DNA of 64,000 nucleotides from Nocardioides humi (GTDB lineage Bacteria > Actinomycetota > Actinomycetes > Propionibacteriales > Nocardioidaceae): assembly GCF_006494775.1 (NCBI RefSeq), contig NZ_CP041146.1, positions 3,906,001 to 3,970,000 on the forward strand, given 5' to 3'. A program made the translations under genes and the position numbers. The notes beneath the pieces were generated by a model. It searched no databases and had not been told where the DNA came from. It saw only the letters and a list, made by a program, of their open reading frames with translations. Shown here piece after piece: positions 1-8,318 of the stretch; position 1 is the first letter of the stretch; each line of letters starts with the position of its first letter.

Positions 1-66
1 AGCGAAGGCATGCTGGATCGCACGTTGAGCGACGGCAACGCCGCCAGCGCGCGTGCGTCGCATCGC
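1..66 (-). repeat. Dispersed repeat N1, copy 1 (cut by window edge)
   Basis: Bases 5-55 match the reverse complement of about 4035-4085 with only a few differences; both contain the core GGCAACGCCGCCAGCG. The two copies lie in opposite orientation at the start of the ESX locus and between eccD and eccB. No gene is recognisable between base 1 and the start at 209. A 34-codon open frame from 10 to about 114 has no recognisable product. Confidence 0.5.
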
Positions 67-208
67 GCAGCAGCCGGGCTCCCCGGAGGGAATCTCTTGG
101 GGCCGACGGGGTAGGGAGCCTCGGAACGCACGGTGGAGAGGACTACCCTGCGAGCCAGGCCGTGAACCCCGGCCCGGTACGACCACTCGATCTCGGGAGG
201 CAGCAGCC

Positions 209-1603
209 TTGAACGGGACGTCCCGCCCGCCGGCGCCCGGCACGGTCACCGCCGTGACGGTGCACGGGCCGCGGGGCGTGCTCGACCTGACCGTGCCGGT
301 CGACGCCACGCTCGAGGACGTCTCGCGGGCCTACTCCGCCGAGGCCCGCCTTCCGGTCGTGCTGCCGCTGGTGTCCCGGTCCGGGGAGCCGCTCCAGCTC
401 ACCGCCGTCGTGGGGGAAGCGGGACTCGTCGCCGGGTCGGTGGTGGTCGCGGTGGACCCGTCCTCGCGACCGGCGCCGCCGCGCAGCAGGTTCCGCTCCG
501 GCGACGCGGGGGAGACGGCGCTGGTGGCCGGCCGGGCCTCCGCGGCCTGGATCGCGCTGGCGGTGGGTGTCGCGGCCGTTGCGGGGTGGTGTGCGGCGCA
601 GCTGCCGTCCGACGAGCGGTGGCCCGTGGTGGCCGTGCTCCTCGCCGCCGCCCTCGTGAGCTGCCTGCCCGTCGGCGTGCTGCGGTCGCAGCGGGTGCTC
701 GCCGCCCCGGCGTTCGCCGCGGCCGCGGGCTTCGCGCTCGCCTGGGACCCGCTGCCCGAGCGGCTGCCGACGGTCTGCGGCGTCGCCGCCCTCTGTGCCG
801 CCGTCACGGCCGGTGTCGGCCGCGCCCTCGCCGCCACCGACGACGGGGCGGTCGACGGGCTCCGGGTCTGGATCGTGGTCGGCTCCGGCTGGTTCGCGGT
901 CGCCGGCCTCGGTGCGCTGACCGGCGTCGCCCCCCAGGTGGTCTGGGCCGTGCTCTTCCTCGCCGCGGTGCTGGCCGCCCGGTTCGTGCCGGAGCTCGCG
1001 GTCGACGTACCCGACCAGTATCTCCTCGACCTCGAGCGCCTCGCGGTCACCGCGTGGTCCGCCCGCGAGCGGCCCACGGGACGACGGGGCCGGATCGTCG
1101 TGCCCGAGCAGGCCGTCCAGGCCGTCGCGGCCCGGGGAGCCCGGGTCGTGACCGCCGCCTCGGCCGCGGTCCTCGTGGTCGTGATCGTCACCGCGCCCCT
1201 GCTGCTGGCCACCGCCTCCCTGCCGCTGGACCGCACGGGCGCCCGCTGCCTCGTCGGGTTCGGCGGTGCGGCGCTGCTGCTGGCGGCGCGCAGCTACCGC
1301 CATGCCGGTGCCTGCCGGCTGCTGCGCCTGGCCGGCGTCGGCGCGCTGGCCGCGCTGGCCGTCGTACTGCTGGGCCTGGCGCCGGGCCGGGACCCGGTCG
1401 CGGCCCCCGCCGCGGTCGCCGCGGTCGCTGTCGCGCTGGCGGGGATCCTGGTGCTCACGGCCGTGTTCGTCGGCCGCGGCTGGCGCTCGGCGTGGTGGTC
1501 CCGCCGGGCCGAGATCGCGGAGGCGCTGTGCGGCGCGTTCACCGTCGGCTCGCTGGTCGTGGCGGTCGGCTTCTTCCGTCATCTGTGGGAAGTCACGGGC
1601 TGA
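209..1603 (+). CDS. EccD-like type VII secretion membrane protein (first paralogue)
   Basis: Probable integral membrane channel component of the ESX/type VII system. Residues about 10-85 form a ubiquitin-like (YukD-type) domain. About eleven hydrophobic segments follow between residues 105 and 460, which is the EccD layout of a cytosolic YukD domain plus 11 membrane helices. The start is the TTG at 209 because GGGAGG lies 8 bases upstream (195-200); the frame is open further upstream but lacks a better start. The protein is 464 aa, close to the second EccD at 2605 (460 aa), but it lacks that copy's conserved linker after the YukD domain (YDDVVEAM). It sits directly upstream of the WXG100 pair. 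The fold is clear from the sequence. The role as an EccD, possibly a partner of the second copy, is inference. Confidence 0.75.
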   Translation: MNGTSRPPAPGTVTAVTVHGPRGVLDLTVPVDATLEDVSRAYSAEARLPVVLPLVSRSGEPLQLTAVVGEAGLVAGSVVVAVDPSSRPAPPRSRFRSGDAGETALVAGRASAAWIALAVGVAAVAGWCAAQLPSDERWPVVAVLLAAALVSCLPVGVLRSQRVLAAPAFAAAAGFALAWDPLPERLPTVCGVAALCAAVTAGVGRALAATDDGAVDGLRVWIVVGSGWFAVAGLGALTGVAPQVVWAVLFLAAVLAARFVPELAVDVPDQYLLDLERLAVTAWSARERPTGRRGRIVVPEQAVQAVAARGARVVTAASAAVLVVVIVTAPLLLATASLPLDRTGARCLVGFGGAALLLAARSYRHAGACRLLRLAGVGALAALAVVLLGLAPGRDPVAAPAAVAAVAVALAGILVLTAVFVGRGWRSAWWSRRAEIAEALCGAFTVGSLVVAVGFFRHLWEVTG

Positions 1604-1682
1604 GGTTTAGCCCCTCCGAGGCCGCGGGTAGCACCTGACGCGTCGGCTCTTTGGCAGTGCTCGGGGAGCCAGATCGAAGGAA

Positions 1683-1694
1683 GTGCACGTGCAC
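1683..1694. promoter_or_regulatory. Palindrome upstream of the WXG100 pair
   Basis: GTGCACGTGCAC is a perfect 12-bp palindrome 43 bases upstream of the first WXG100 start. It could be a regulator site or chance. No regulator is known for it. Confidence 0.25.
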
Positions 1695-1737
1695 GGGGCG
1701 GGTCTCGCCGCCCGCAACCAGCAATCAAGGAGCAGAC

Positions 1738-2055
1738 ATGGCAGTGGAGTTCGGACAGGCAGAAGGCGCCCTCAAGCGGGTCGCCGAGCGTGTTGTCCAG
1801 GCCAAGGAGGAGTTCGGCGGGCACGCGTCCACGATGGACGGACAGCTCGAGCGGCTGCGTCTCGAGTGGCAGGGGTCCGGTGGACTCTCCTTCAACAACC
1901 TCAAGCAGGCGTGGCTCGAGAAGCACAAGGTCGTCATCACGGCCCTCGACCGCTTCCACGCGTCGCTCACCGAGACCGAGGCCGACAACCGGGCCGTGGA
2001 CGAGCAGGCCGGTTCGGAGATGGTCAACCTCCTCAACCGCCTCGGCCAGCAGTAG
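1738..2055 (+). CDS. WXG100 protein (EsxB/EsxA-like), no visible YxxxD signal
   Basis: A 105-aa WXG100 protein, expected to form a four-helix heterodimer with the product of 2093-2401 and be exported by the ESX apparatus. The central turn carries the W-x-G motif (EWQGSGG, around residue 43) between two long amphipathic helices. The C-terminus is Asn/Gln-rich and has no Tyr-x-x-x-Asp/Glu export signal. The ATG at 1738 is chosen because AAGGAG (1727-1732) lies 5 bases upstream. The partner starts 37 bases downstream, so the two are surely co-transcribed. Confidence 0.85.
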   Translation: MAVEFGQAEGALKRVAERVVQAKEEFGGHASTMDGQLERLRLEWQGSGGLSFNNLKQAWLEKHKVVITALDRFHASLTETEADNRAVDEQAGSEMVNLLNRLGQQ

Positions 2056-2092
2056 TCGACGACCACCCCACGAACCCAAGGAGACGAGAACC

Positions 2093-2401
2093 ATGACCGG
2101 ACCTGACTACGGCAGCCTCGACGGCCTGCGCGTCAAGCACGCCTCCCTCGAGGAGGCGGCCTCGAACATGTACGAGACCGTCAAGAAGATGGACGCCAGC
2201 CTCAACGCGCTGGAGAGCGACATCAAGAACGACGTCGCCACCTGGAGCGGTGAGCAGCGCCAGGCCTACGACTCCGCCAAGGCGGCGTGGGACTGGGCGA
2301 TGCAGGAGCTGCGCGACCTGCTCGACAACACCCACAGCACCGTCTACCAGTCCAACGCGGACTACATGCAGGCGGACAAGCGCGGCGCCGGCCGGTTCTG
2401 A
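2093..2401 (+). CDS. WXG100 protein with C-terminal YxxxD export signal
   Basis: A 102-aa WXG100 protein, predicted partner of the preceding Esx protein. The helix-turn-helix hairpin has its W-x-G motif as TWSGEQ (around residue 51). The C-terminus contains YMQAD, which fits the general type VII export signal Y-x-x-x-D/E. Only one member of an Esx pair usually carries this signal, which fits the arrangement here. AAGGAG (about 2078-2083) lies upstream of the ATG at 2093. Confidence 0.88.
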   Translation: MTGPDYGSLDGLRVKHASLEEAASNMYETVKKMDASLNALESDIKNDVATWSGEQRQAYDSAKAAWDWAMQELRDLLDNTHSTVYQSNADYMQADKRGAGRF

Positions 2402-2410
2402 CGTGCCTGG

Positions 2411-2478
2411 CGCGAGCGTGTCTCCGGCGTGTTGAGGGGCAGCAAGCTGCCGTCGCACGCCTCCCGCCACGCTGCCGC
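2411..2478 (+). repeat. Dispersed repeat N2, copy 1
   Basis: This stretch aligns with the reverse complement of about 23340-23406. Shared blocks are CTCCGGCG, CAGCAAGCTGCCG, CGCCTCCCGCC and CGCTGCCG. Inside it GGCAGC-AA-GCTGCC (2438-2451) forms a tight hairpin. It lies just after the WXG100 pair. Confidence 0.5.
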
Positions 2479-2500
2479 GCTGAGCCGTACCCGCCGTCCC

Positions 2501-2533
2501 GGAGGGACCGACACGCAGGTGGTCGGTCCCTCC
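2501..2533 (+). terminator. Hairpin after the WXG100 pair
   Basis: GGAGGGACCGAC (2501-2512) pairs perfectly with GTCGGTCCCTCC (2522-2533) around a 9-base loop. There is no U tract, as is common in actinobacteria. Its place after the abundant Esx genes and before eccD suggests an attenuator or terminator that lowers read-through. Confidence 0.6.
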
Positions 2534-2604
2534 GTCGCTGTCCGCCTCCGGGCCCCGGCTCTCTAGGATCGAGCTCCGAAGGCTCCTCGGGGAAGGTTGA
2601 GCAG

Positions 2605-3987
2605 ATGACACAGGCGCCGCGCACGAGCGCAGCCGTCGCGTCCGGGCTGGTCCGGGTGACCGTCACGTCCGGGACCCGGCGGGTCGACCTGGTGCTTCCG
2701 GGCGCCGTCCCGGTCGCCGAGCTGCTGCCCGAGCTGGCCCGCAGCGTGGGCCTGCTCGACCCCGCAACCGTCCACGGCGGCTACCGGGTCGGCACGTCCG
2801 AGGGCCGCCGGCTCGCCCTCGACACCGGCCTGACCCTGCAGGGCATCGAGGACGGTGGCCTGCTCACGGTCACCGCCGGCGTCGACGACCCGGCGCCCCG
2901 CGTCTACGACGACGTCGTCGAGGCGATGACCGACGTCGTCGAGCACGACCTCGAGCCCTGGCATCCCGCCGCGGGACGGCGTACGGCGCTCGTCGCGGCG
3001 GGCCTCTTCCTCGCCCTGGGGGCGGGCGCGCTGCTGGTCCAGCGCGGCTCCGACATCGCCGCCGCGGCCACCGCCCTGGTCGCGCTCGCCTTGTGCGCCG
3101 GCGCGATCGTGCTGTCCCGCGCGCAGCACGAGCACGAGGCCGGCATCGGCGTGGCCTGGCTGGGCACCGGGTACGCCGCCGTGGCCGGCCTGATGTTCGC
3201 CCCCGACGGCGCCGGCTGGTTCGCCGAGCCGCTCGCGGCCGCGGGCGCCGGCGCGCTGCTGGCCGGGGTGGTCTGCCTGATCGGGCTCGGCCCCGGCCGG
3301 ACCCTGGCGTTCCCGCCGATCGTGGTCGGCGCGCTCGCCCTGGGCGTCGGCATCTACGTCCGCTCCACGCCCGACGGCCTCGCCCCCGCGCCTCTGCTGA
3401 CCACCGTGCTGGCGCTGGTCGTCCTCGCCGGCAGCATCTTTCCGTGGCTCGCCCTCGGCGCCACCGCCACCCGGGTCGACCAGCTCTTCACGCCCGCCGA
3501 CATCACCGCCGACCCCGACGACATCGAGCGCGACCGGGTCGCCGCCGACGCCCGGGTCGCCCACGAGATCCTGCTCGCGATCAGCGGCACCGTCGGCCTC
3601 CTCCTCGTCCTGGTCGCGCCGCTCGCCGTCAGCCTCGGTGTGACCGGGACCCTGCTGGCCGTCGACGCCTGCCTCATCGTGGTGCTCCGCACCCGCCAGT
3701 ACCGCACCGGCAGCGAGGTCCTGCTCGGCCTCGGCTCCGGCGTCGCCGGCATCGCCGCGACCGCCGTCGCCATCCTCGCCTTCCACCCCGACTGGCGCCC
3801 GACCCTCGCCGTCGTCCTCGCCGTCGTGGGCGCGGTGCTCCTGGTCGCGACGCTCAGCCCCGCCGCCCCGTCGGTACGCCGCGGCCGGCTCGGCGACGTC
3901 CTCGAGTCCGTCGCGCTGCTCACCCTGCTCCCGCTCCTCGTGGTCGCCACCGGTCTGTTCGACCAGGTGCGCGACTGGATCGGCTAG
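2605..3987 (+). CDS. eccD: Type VII secretion integral membrane protein EccD
   Basis: EccD forms the multi-helix membrane pore scaffold of the ESX complex. Residues about 15-95 are the ubiquitin-like YukD domain. A conserved acidic linker follows (YDDVVEAM...DLEPW, around residues 108-130). About eleven membrane segments lie between residues 130 and 455, broken by a cytosolic loop near residues 297-320. The 460-aa length is normal for the family. The ATG at 2605 has GGAAGG (2591-2596) 8 bases upstream. It is the more canonical of the two EccD proteins in this locus and is followed by an inverted-repeat element and then eccB. Confidence 0.9.
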   Translation: MTQAPRTSAAVASGLVRVTVTSGTRRVDLVLPGAVPVAELLPELARSVGLLDPATVHGGYRVGTSEGRRLALDTGLTLQGIEDGGLLTVTAGVDDPAPRVYDDVVEAMTDVVEHDLEPWHPAAGRRTALVAAGLFLALGAGALLVQRGSDIAAAATALVALALCAGAIVLSRAQHEHEAGIGVAWLGTGYAAVAGLMFAPDGAGWFAEPLAAAGAGALLAGVVCLIGLGPGRTLAFPPIVVGALALGVGIYVRSTPDGLAPAPLLTTVLALVVLAGSIFPWLALGATATRVDQLFTPADITADPDDIERDRVAADARVAHEILLAISGTVGLLLVLVAPLAVSLGVTGTLLAVDACLIVVLRTRQYRTGSEVLLGLGSGVAGIAATAVAILAFHPDWRPTLAVVLAVVGAVLLVATLSPAAPSVRRGRLGDVLESVALLTLLPLLVVATGLFDQVRDWIG

Positions 3988-3997
3988 GGGCCAAGGC

Positions 3998-4151
3998 CGT
4001 GTCTCCCGTTCCCTGGCGGCGCCCGGCCCGCCCAGCACGCACGCTGGCGGCGTTGCCGACGCTCGACGTGCGCCCAGCATGCCTCCGCGCCGGCGCCTTG
4101 CCATCGCACGCACTGGACGACCCGGGCATCCACCGAGGAACGGGAGACACG
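3998..4151. repeat. 154-bp element bounded by 15-bp perfect inverted repeats
   Basis: CGTGTCTCCCGTTCC (3998-4012) is repeated exactly in inverted orientation at 4137-4151. It encloses 124 bp that itself contains smaller inverted repeats (CCAGC/GCTGG near 4031-4046) and repeat N1 copy 2 (about 4030-4090). The element fills the eccD-eccB gap and ends 5 bases before the eccB GTG, so the right arm covers the place where a ribosome-binding site would lie (GGGAGA at 4142-4147). It could be a miniature mobile element or an RNA structure affecting eccB translation. No transposase is present. Confidence 0.6.
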
Positions 4152-4156
4152 ACCTA

Positions 4157-5563
4157 GTGGCCACCAAGAAGGACCTCGTCGAGGCCTATGCATTCAGCCG
4201 CCGCCGGCTGGTGACCGCGTTCGTGTCCGGTGCGCCGGGCGGGCGCGAGGTCGAGCCGACCCGGCCCGGCCGGATGATCGTCGGCGGCATCGCGCTCGCC
4301 GTCCTCCTCGTCGCGGGCGCCGCGATCGCCGGCGCGCTCTCCGACCGCGCCGAGGTCGACTGGGACAAGCCCGGCCTGGTCGCCGACAACCGCGGCGCGC
4401 TCTACGTCATCCTCGACAAGGACTCCGTGCCCGGGCTGCCGCGGGTCCGCCCGGTCATCAACGTCACCTCGGCCCAGCTGATCCTCGGCCCCGACGTCGA
4501 GGCCCGCAAGGTGCCCGACGAGGAGATCGCCGGCGAGCGGAAGGGGCCGCCGATCGGGATCCTCGACGCCCCCGCCACGGTGCCGGCGGCCGATCACCTG
4601 GTCGGGAGCGGGTGGACGTCGTGCACGGGCACCGGACTCGGGATGCAGACCACCGTCGAGGCGGAGCCGCGGGTCACGCCGGTGCCGGCGACCGGCTTCG
4701 TGGTCAAGGGGGACTCCGACGGCGATGTCTACCTCATCGCCGAGGCCGAGGTGCCGGGCCTGCCGCGCCGCGCGTACCGCTACGAGCTCCACTCCGGCAA
4801 CGACGGTCTCTACAGCGATCTCCGGGTCTCGCCGAACGACCAGGTCACGGTGCCGGACGCCTGGCTCGAGCTGTTCCCGCCGGGCGACCCGCTCGACGCC
4901 GACGGTCTCGGCATCCCCGGCTGGGGCGAGCCCGCCGGCCTCCCCGGGTACGGCGATGCGCTCGTCGGCGACTGGCTCGAGCGCTCCGGCACGACCTACG
5001 CCCTCACCCAGGCCGGACTGGTCGAGCTGACCCCGTTCGAGGCCGCCGTGCTGCGCAACACCTCGCTCGGCAAGCGGATGCCGCAGGAGGCGACCGAGGA
5101 GCCCGGGGCCGCCTTCAACATCGTGCGCAGGGCTCCCGGCGCCGGCGAGTTCTGGCCGGAGCAGGTCCTCGACGGATCGCTGCCCGCCACCGAGCAGGCC
5201 TGCGCGCAGCTGGTCACCGACGAGGGTGCGGAGCCCGCCGTCCACCTGGTCACCGCGCCCGAGGGCTCCGCCAGCGCCGAGGACGTCGCCACGGGCGACC
5301 GCGAGGTCACCGTCGCCTCCGGGCGCGGGGCCGTGATCCGCTCCGCCGACTGGATCACCAGCGCCGACGGCACGATCCACCTGGTCGACGACCGCGGCTA
5401 CAGCTACCCCGTCGCCGGCACCGAGGAGCTGGCCCAGCTCGGCTACGGGAGCGTCCCCGTCCTGGTCGTCCCCGACGTGTGGAACAAGCTGTTCGAGATC
5501 GGGCCGGAGCTGTCCATCGACGCCGCCCTGTGCCCCCCGTCGAAGGACCAGTCGTGCGGCTAG
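4157..5563 (+). CDS. eccB: Type VII secretion protein EccB
   Basis: EccB is a core ESX component anchored by one helix, with a large extracytoplasmic domain. The N-terminus carries the family hallmark (ATKKDLVEAY...RRRLVTAF, residues 2-22, then SGAPGGREVEP). One membrane helix follows at about residues 40-62, then some 400 residues of outer domain with few cysteines. The protein is 468 aa, normal length. The GTG at 4157 fits the family N-terminus exactly. Its last 10 bases overlap the mycosin start, which indicates coupled translation. Confidence 0.93.
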   Translation: MATKKDLVEAYAFSRRRLVTAFVSGAPGGREVEPTRPGRMIVGGIALAVLLVAGAAIAGALSDRAEVDWDKPGLVADNRGALYVILDKDSVPGLPRVRPVINVTSAQLILGPDVEARKVPDEEIAGERKGPPIGILDAPATVPAADHLVGSGWTSCTGTGLGMQTTVEAEPRVTPVPATGFVVKGDSDGDVYLIAEAEVPGLPRRAYRYELHSGNDGLYSDLRVSPNDQVTVPDAWLELFPPGDPLDADGLGIPGWGEPAGLPGYGDALVGDWLERSGTTYALTQAGLVELTPFEAAVLRNTSLGKRMPQEATEEPGAAFNIVRRAPGAGEFWPEQVLDGSLPATEQACAQLVTDEGAEPAVHLVTAPEGSASAEDVATGDREVTVASGRGAVIRSADWITSADGTIHLVDDRGYSYPVAGTEELAQLGYGSVPVLVVPDVWNKLFEIGPELSIDAALCPPSKDQSCG

Positions 5564-6816
5564 GGAGACACGCCCTAGGGGGACACGCCCTGAGCCCCCG
5601 GCTGCCCGCGATCGCCGCGGCCGTGCTGCTCGGCACGACGGGCATCCCGGTCGCGGCGCCGGTCGCGGCCGCCGTACGGGAGCCGGCGGAGGGGCCCGGC
5701 TGCCTGCAGGTCACCGCGACCGCGACCGACCAGCGCACGGTCAAGGGCGACAACACCGCCAACGAGATCCTCCACGTCGCGCAGGCCCAGCGGCTGGCCC
5801 GCAAGACCGGCACGGCGCCCGGCAAGGGCGTGACCGTCGTCGTGGTCGACAGCGGGACCGGCGGGTACGACGGCACCGCGCCGGTCGACCTGCCCAGCGG
5901 TCACGGCTTCGCGGTCGCCGGCATCGTCGCCGGGCCGGACCAGCGGGAGCCGACCCGCGTCCCGGTCGGCATCGCACCGCGGGCCACCGTGGTCGACGGG
6001 CGGTTCTACGACACCCCCGAGCGCACCCAGGACGGGCAGGTCGTCCCCATGGCGGCCAACCTCGCCACGAAGCTCGGGGAACTGGCGACCGCCCGCGCCG
6101 GGGGCGCGCTCGGCGGGCGGGTCGTGGTCGTCGTACCCGCTCAGGTGCCGCACTCGCCCGAGCTCGAGGAGCAGGTCGACCGGCTGGTCGCCTCCGGGGT
6201 GCTGCTCGTCGCGGCCGCCGGCGACCGGCCGCGGAGCGACGGCGCCTTCCCCGACGGCTTCCAGGGGGAGGCGAAGAAGGGCGAGGACACCGCCGACCTG
6301 GTCTGGCCGGCCGCGCACCCGAAGGCGATCGCGGTCGGCGTCTCGACGCCCGGGACCCGTGGCGACGTGCTCCGCAGCTCGGCCATCGACCTGTCCGCCC
6401 CCGGCGCCGGCGCGGTCTCGAAGGCCCTCAACGGCGGCTGGTGCGTCGTCGACGGCGCCTCGACCGCCTGGGCCGCCGCCCAGGTCGCCGGCGTCGCCGC
6501 CCTCGTGTGGTCGGTGCACCGCGACGAGGACGCCGACCAGCTGCGCACCCGCCTCGAGCAGACCGCCAGCGGCAACGGCGGGCCGTCGAGCCCGATCACC
6601 GGGTACGGCGTGGTCCAGCCGGTCGAGGCGATCCAGCGGCAGGTCGCGGAGATGGGCGCCGAGCGCAAGGACCAGGTCGAGCCCGCGCGCCCGCCGCGCG
6701 CCCAGGCCGACGTCCTCGCCGGCGCCCGGCACGACGCGATCTGGTGGGGGCTCGGGGGCGGTGCCGCGCTCGTCGTACTCCTCCTGCTGCGGCCGCTGCT
6801 CGCCCGCCGCCGCTGA
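5554..6816 (+). CDS. mycP: Mycosin, membrane-anchored subtilisin-like protease of the ESX system
   Basis: Mycosins are S8 serine proteases attached to the ESX complex and needed for its stability. From the GTG at 5554 (10-base overlap with eccB) the 420-aa product has a signal peptide (residues 1-40), a catalytic domain and a C-terminal membrane anchor (about 393-412) followed by an Arg-rich tail. The catalytic triad can be read as Asp99 (VVVVDSG), His117 (SGHGFAVAG) and Ser303 (DGASTAW). The Asp-His distance is only 18 residues, shorter than usual, and the Ser motif is GAS rather than GTS. It is still a clear family member. Confidence 0.9.
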   Translation: MRLGRHALGGHALSPRLPAIAAAVLLGTTGIPVAAPVAAAVREPAEGPGCLQVTATATDQRTVKGDNTANEILHVAQAQRLARKTGTAPGKGVTVVVVDSGTGGYDGTAPVDLPSGHGFAVAGIVAGPDQREPTRVPVGIAPRATVVDGRFYDTPERTQDGQVVPMAANLATKLGELATARAGGALGGRVVVVVPAQVPHSPELEEQVDRLVASGVLLVAAAGDRPRSDGAFPDGFQGEAKKGEDTADLVWPAAHPKAIAVGVSTPGTRGDVLRSSAIDLSAPGAGAVSKALNGGWCVVDGASTAWAAAQVAGVAALVWSVHRDEDADQLRTRLEQTASGNGGPSSPITGYGVVQPVEAIQRQVAEMGAERKDQVEPARPPRAQADVLAGARHDAIWWGLGGGAALVVLLLLRPLLARRR

Positions 6817-6878
6817 CCCCTCCTCCCGGCTCGTGTTGGCGAGGTTTCTCCGAACGCCGCGTGGGGGAGCAGGGAGGG

Positions 6879-8306
6879 GTGAACACGCGATGGACTCTCT
6901 CGGTGGTGGCCTTCGTCACCGCGCTGCTCGGCGGCCTCACGGTCGTCGTCCCCGCCGCCGCGGCGGCTGCTGACGAGGACCCGGGCCCGGCGCTCCGGGT
7001 CGTCCGGCACGACCGGACGGCCGCGCAGAAGCAGGCCGACGGCACCGTCGCCTACACCGTCCCGAGCGGCAGCGCGGGCCTGAGCCGGATCACCACGGCG
7101 CCCAACGGCGACATGTGGTTCGTCGAGCGCAACGCCCAGCCCCACGACTCCGGCTACATCGGGATCCTCGGTCAGATCAAGCCGAACGGCGCGATCACCG
7201 AGTGGGGGCTCGGCGCCGAGAACCAGTACTCGACCGTCAAGGACGTCGACGTCGCGGCGGACGGCAAGGTGTGGGTGCTCTACAACAGCGGCCGCCACGT
7301 GCTGGGCTTCTACCCCGGCCAGGGGGGCACCGGGTCCACGAACGTGGCCCTGGACGCGCTTCCTCGCGGCCAGCAGCTCCGGATCGGACCGGACGGCGTG
7401 ACCCCGTGGATCACCCTCGGCTACGACACCCACGGCATCGCCCGGGTCGTCAACGGGAGCGTGCAGACCAGCTACAACCCGGCCTGCGAGAACCAGATCT
7501 CCCGCGGCGCGCAGGGCACCATGTGGTGCACCACGGACGTGCAGACCAACGTGAAGCGGATCTCCGCGGACGGGTCCTCCACCCAGGCGTACCCGCTGCC
7601 CGCGGACGCGACGTACCCCTACTCGATCGCCGCAGGCCCCACCGGCGCGATCTGGTTCGGCCGGGACAACGGCTGCAGCACGTTCTGCTCGCCGGGCAAC
7701 GGCAGCGTCGGCTGGTTCGACCTCGGCAACTCCGGCGCCCACGTGATCCCGGTGGGCTCCAAGGTGGCGCCGCGCGCGCTCAAGCTCGGGCCCGACGGCA
7801 ACATCTGGTTCGCCTCCATCGGCATCACCAAGGCCATCGGCCACGTCAACGCCGCCGGCCTCGGCGCCGTCACCCAGGTCGGCAGCTGGCAGCCGCGCGG
7901 CCTGACGTTCAGCAACGACGGCGCGCTGTGGTTCACCGACGACGTCAACAACTCGATCGTCCGGGTCCCGCTCAGCGCCCTGCAGACCACCAACGTCGAC
8001 GTCGGCACGGGCTCCACGATGAAGGGCCGGACGGTCGCGCTGAAGAAGGTGCGGAAGAAGGGCGCCAAGCGGGTCTTCGCCGGCACCGTCAGCGCCGCCT
8101 CGCCGTCGTGCACCGCCGGCAAGGTCCAGGTACGACGGGTCAAGGGCAAGAAGTCCGTCGTCGTGGCCAAGGGCAAGGCGAAGGCCTCGGGCAAGTACAA
8201 GGTCTCCGTCCGGAAGGCGAAGCTGCCCAAGGGCAAGTACTTCGTCCGGGCCAAGGCCGGTGCCGGCTGCCCCGCCGCGGACTCCCCGGCGCGGAAGGTC
8301 AAGTGA
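6879..8306 (+). CDS. Secreted beta-propeller protein, virginiamycin B lyase (Vgb)-like
   Basis: The product has a signal peptide (residues 1-25, ending in an Ala run) and is predicted to be exported. The central 330 residues hold repeated blades of the type GPDGNIWF / SNDGALWF / APNGDMWF, typical of the Vgb/streptogramin lyase beta-propeller. The last about 90 residues are Lys-rich with paired cysteines (SCTAGK...AGCPAAD), like a small Ig-like surface domain. GTG at 6879 is used; GTG at 6861 is an in-frame alternative. It starts 62 bases after mycP on the same strand, so it may be co-transcribed with the ESX genes. Lyase activity is not implied. Confidence 0.75.
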   Translation: MNTRWTLSVVAFVTALLGGLTVVVPAAAAAADEDPGPALRVVRHDRTAAQKQADGTVAYTVPSGSAGLSRITTAPNGDMWFVERNAQPHDSGYIGILGQIKPNGAITEWGLGAENQYSTVKDVDVAADGKVWVLYNSGRHVLGFYPGQGGTGSTNVALDALPRGQQLRIGPDGVTPWITLGYDTHGIARVVNGSVQTSYNPACENQISRGAQGTMWCTTDVQTNVKRISADGSSTQAYPLPADATYPYSIAAGPTGAIWFGRDNGCSTFCSPGNGSVGWFDLGNSGAHVIPVGSKVAPRALKLGPDGNIWFASIGITKAIGHVNAAGLGAVTQVGSWQPRGLTFSNDGALWFTDDVNNSIVRVPLSALQTTNVDVGTGSTMKGRTVALKKVRKKGAKRVFAGTVSAASPSCTAGKVQVRRVKGKKSVVVAKGKAKASGKYKVSVRKAKLPKGKYFVRAKAGAGCPAADSPARKVK

Positions 8307-8318
8307 CGGCGCCCGGGC

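Noticed and set aside
10..114. Small open frame at the window start
   Set aside because: It lies within repeat N1, whose other copy is non-coding, and it has no ribosome-binding site.
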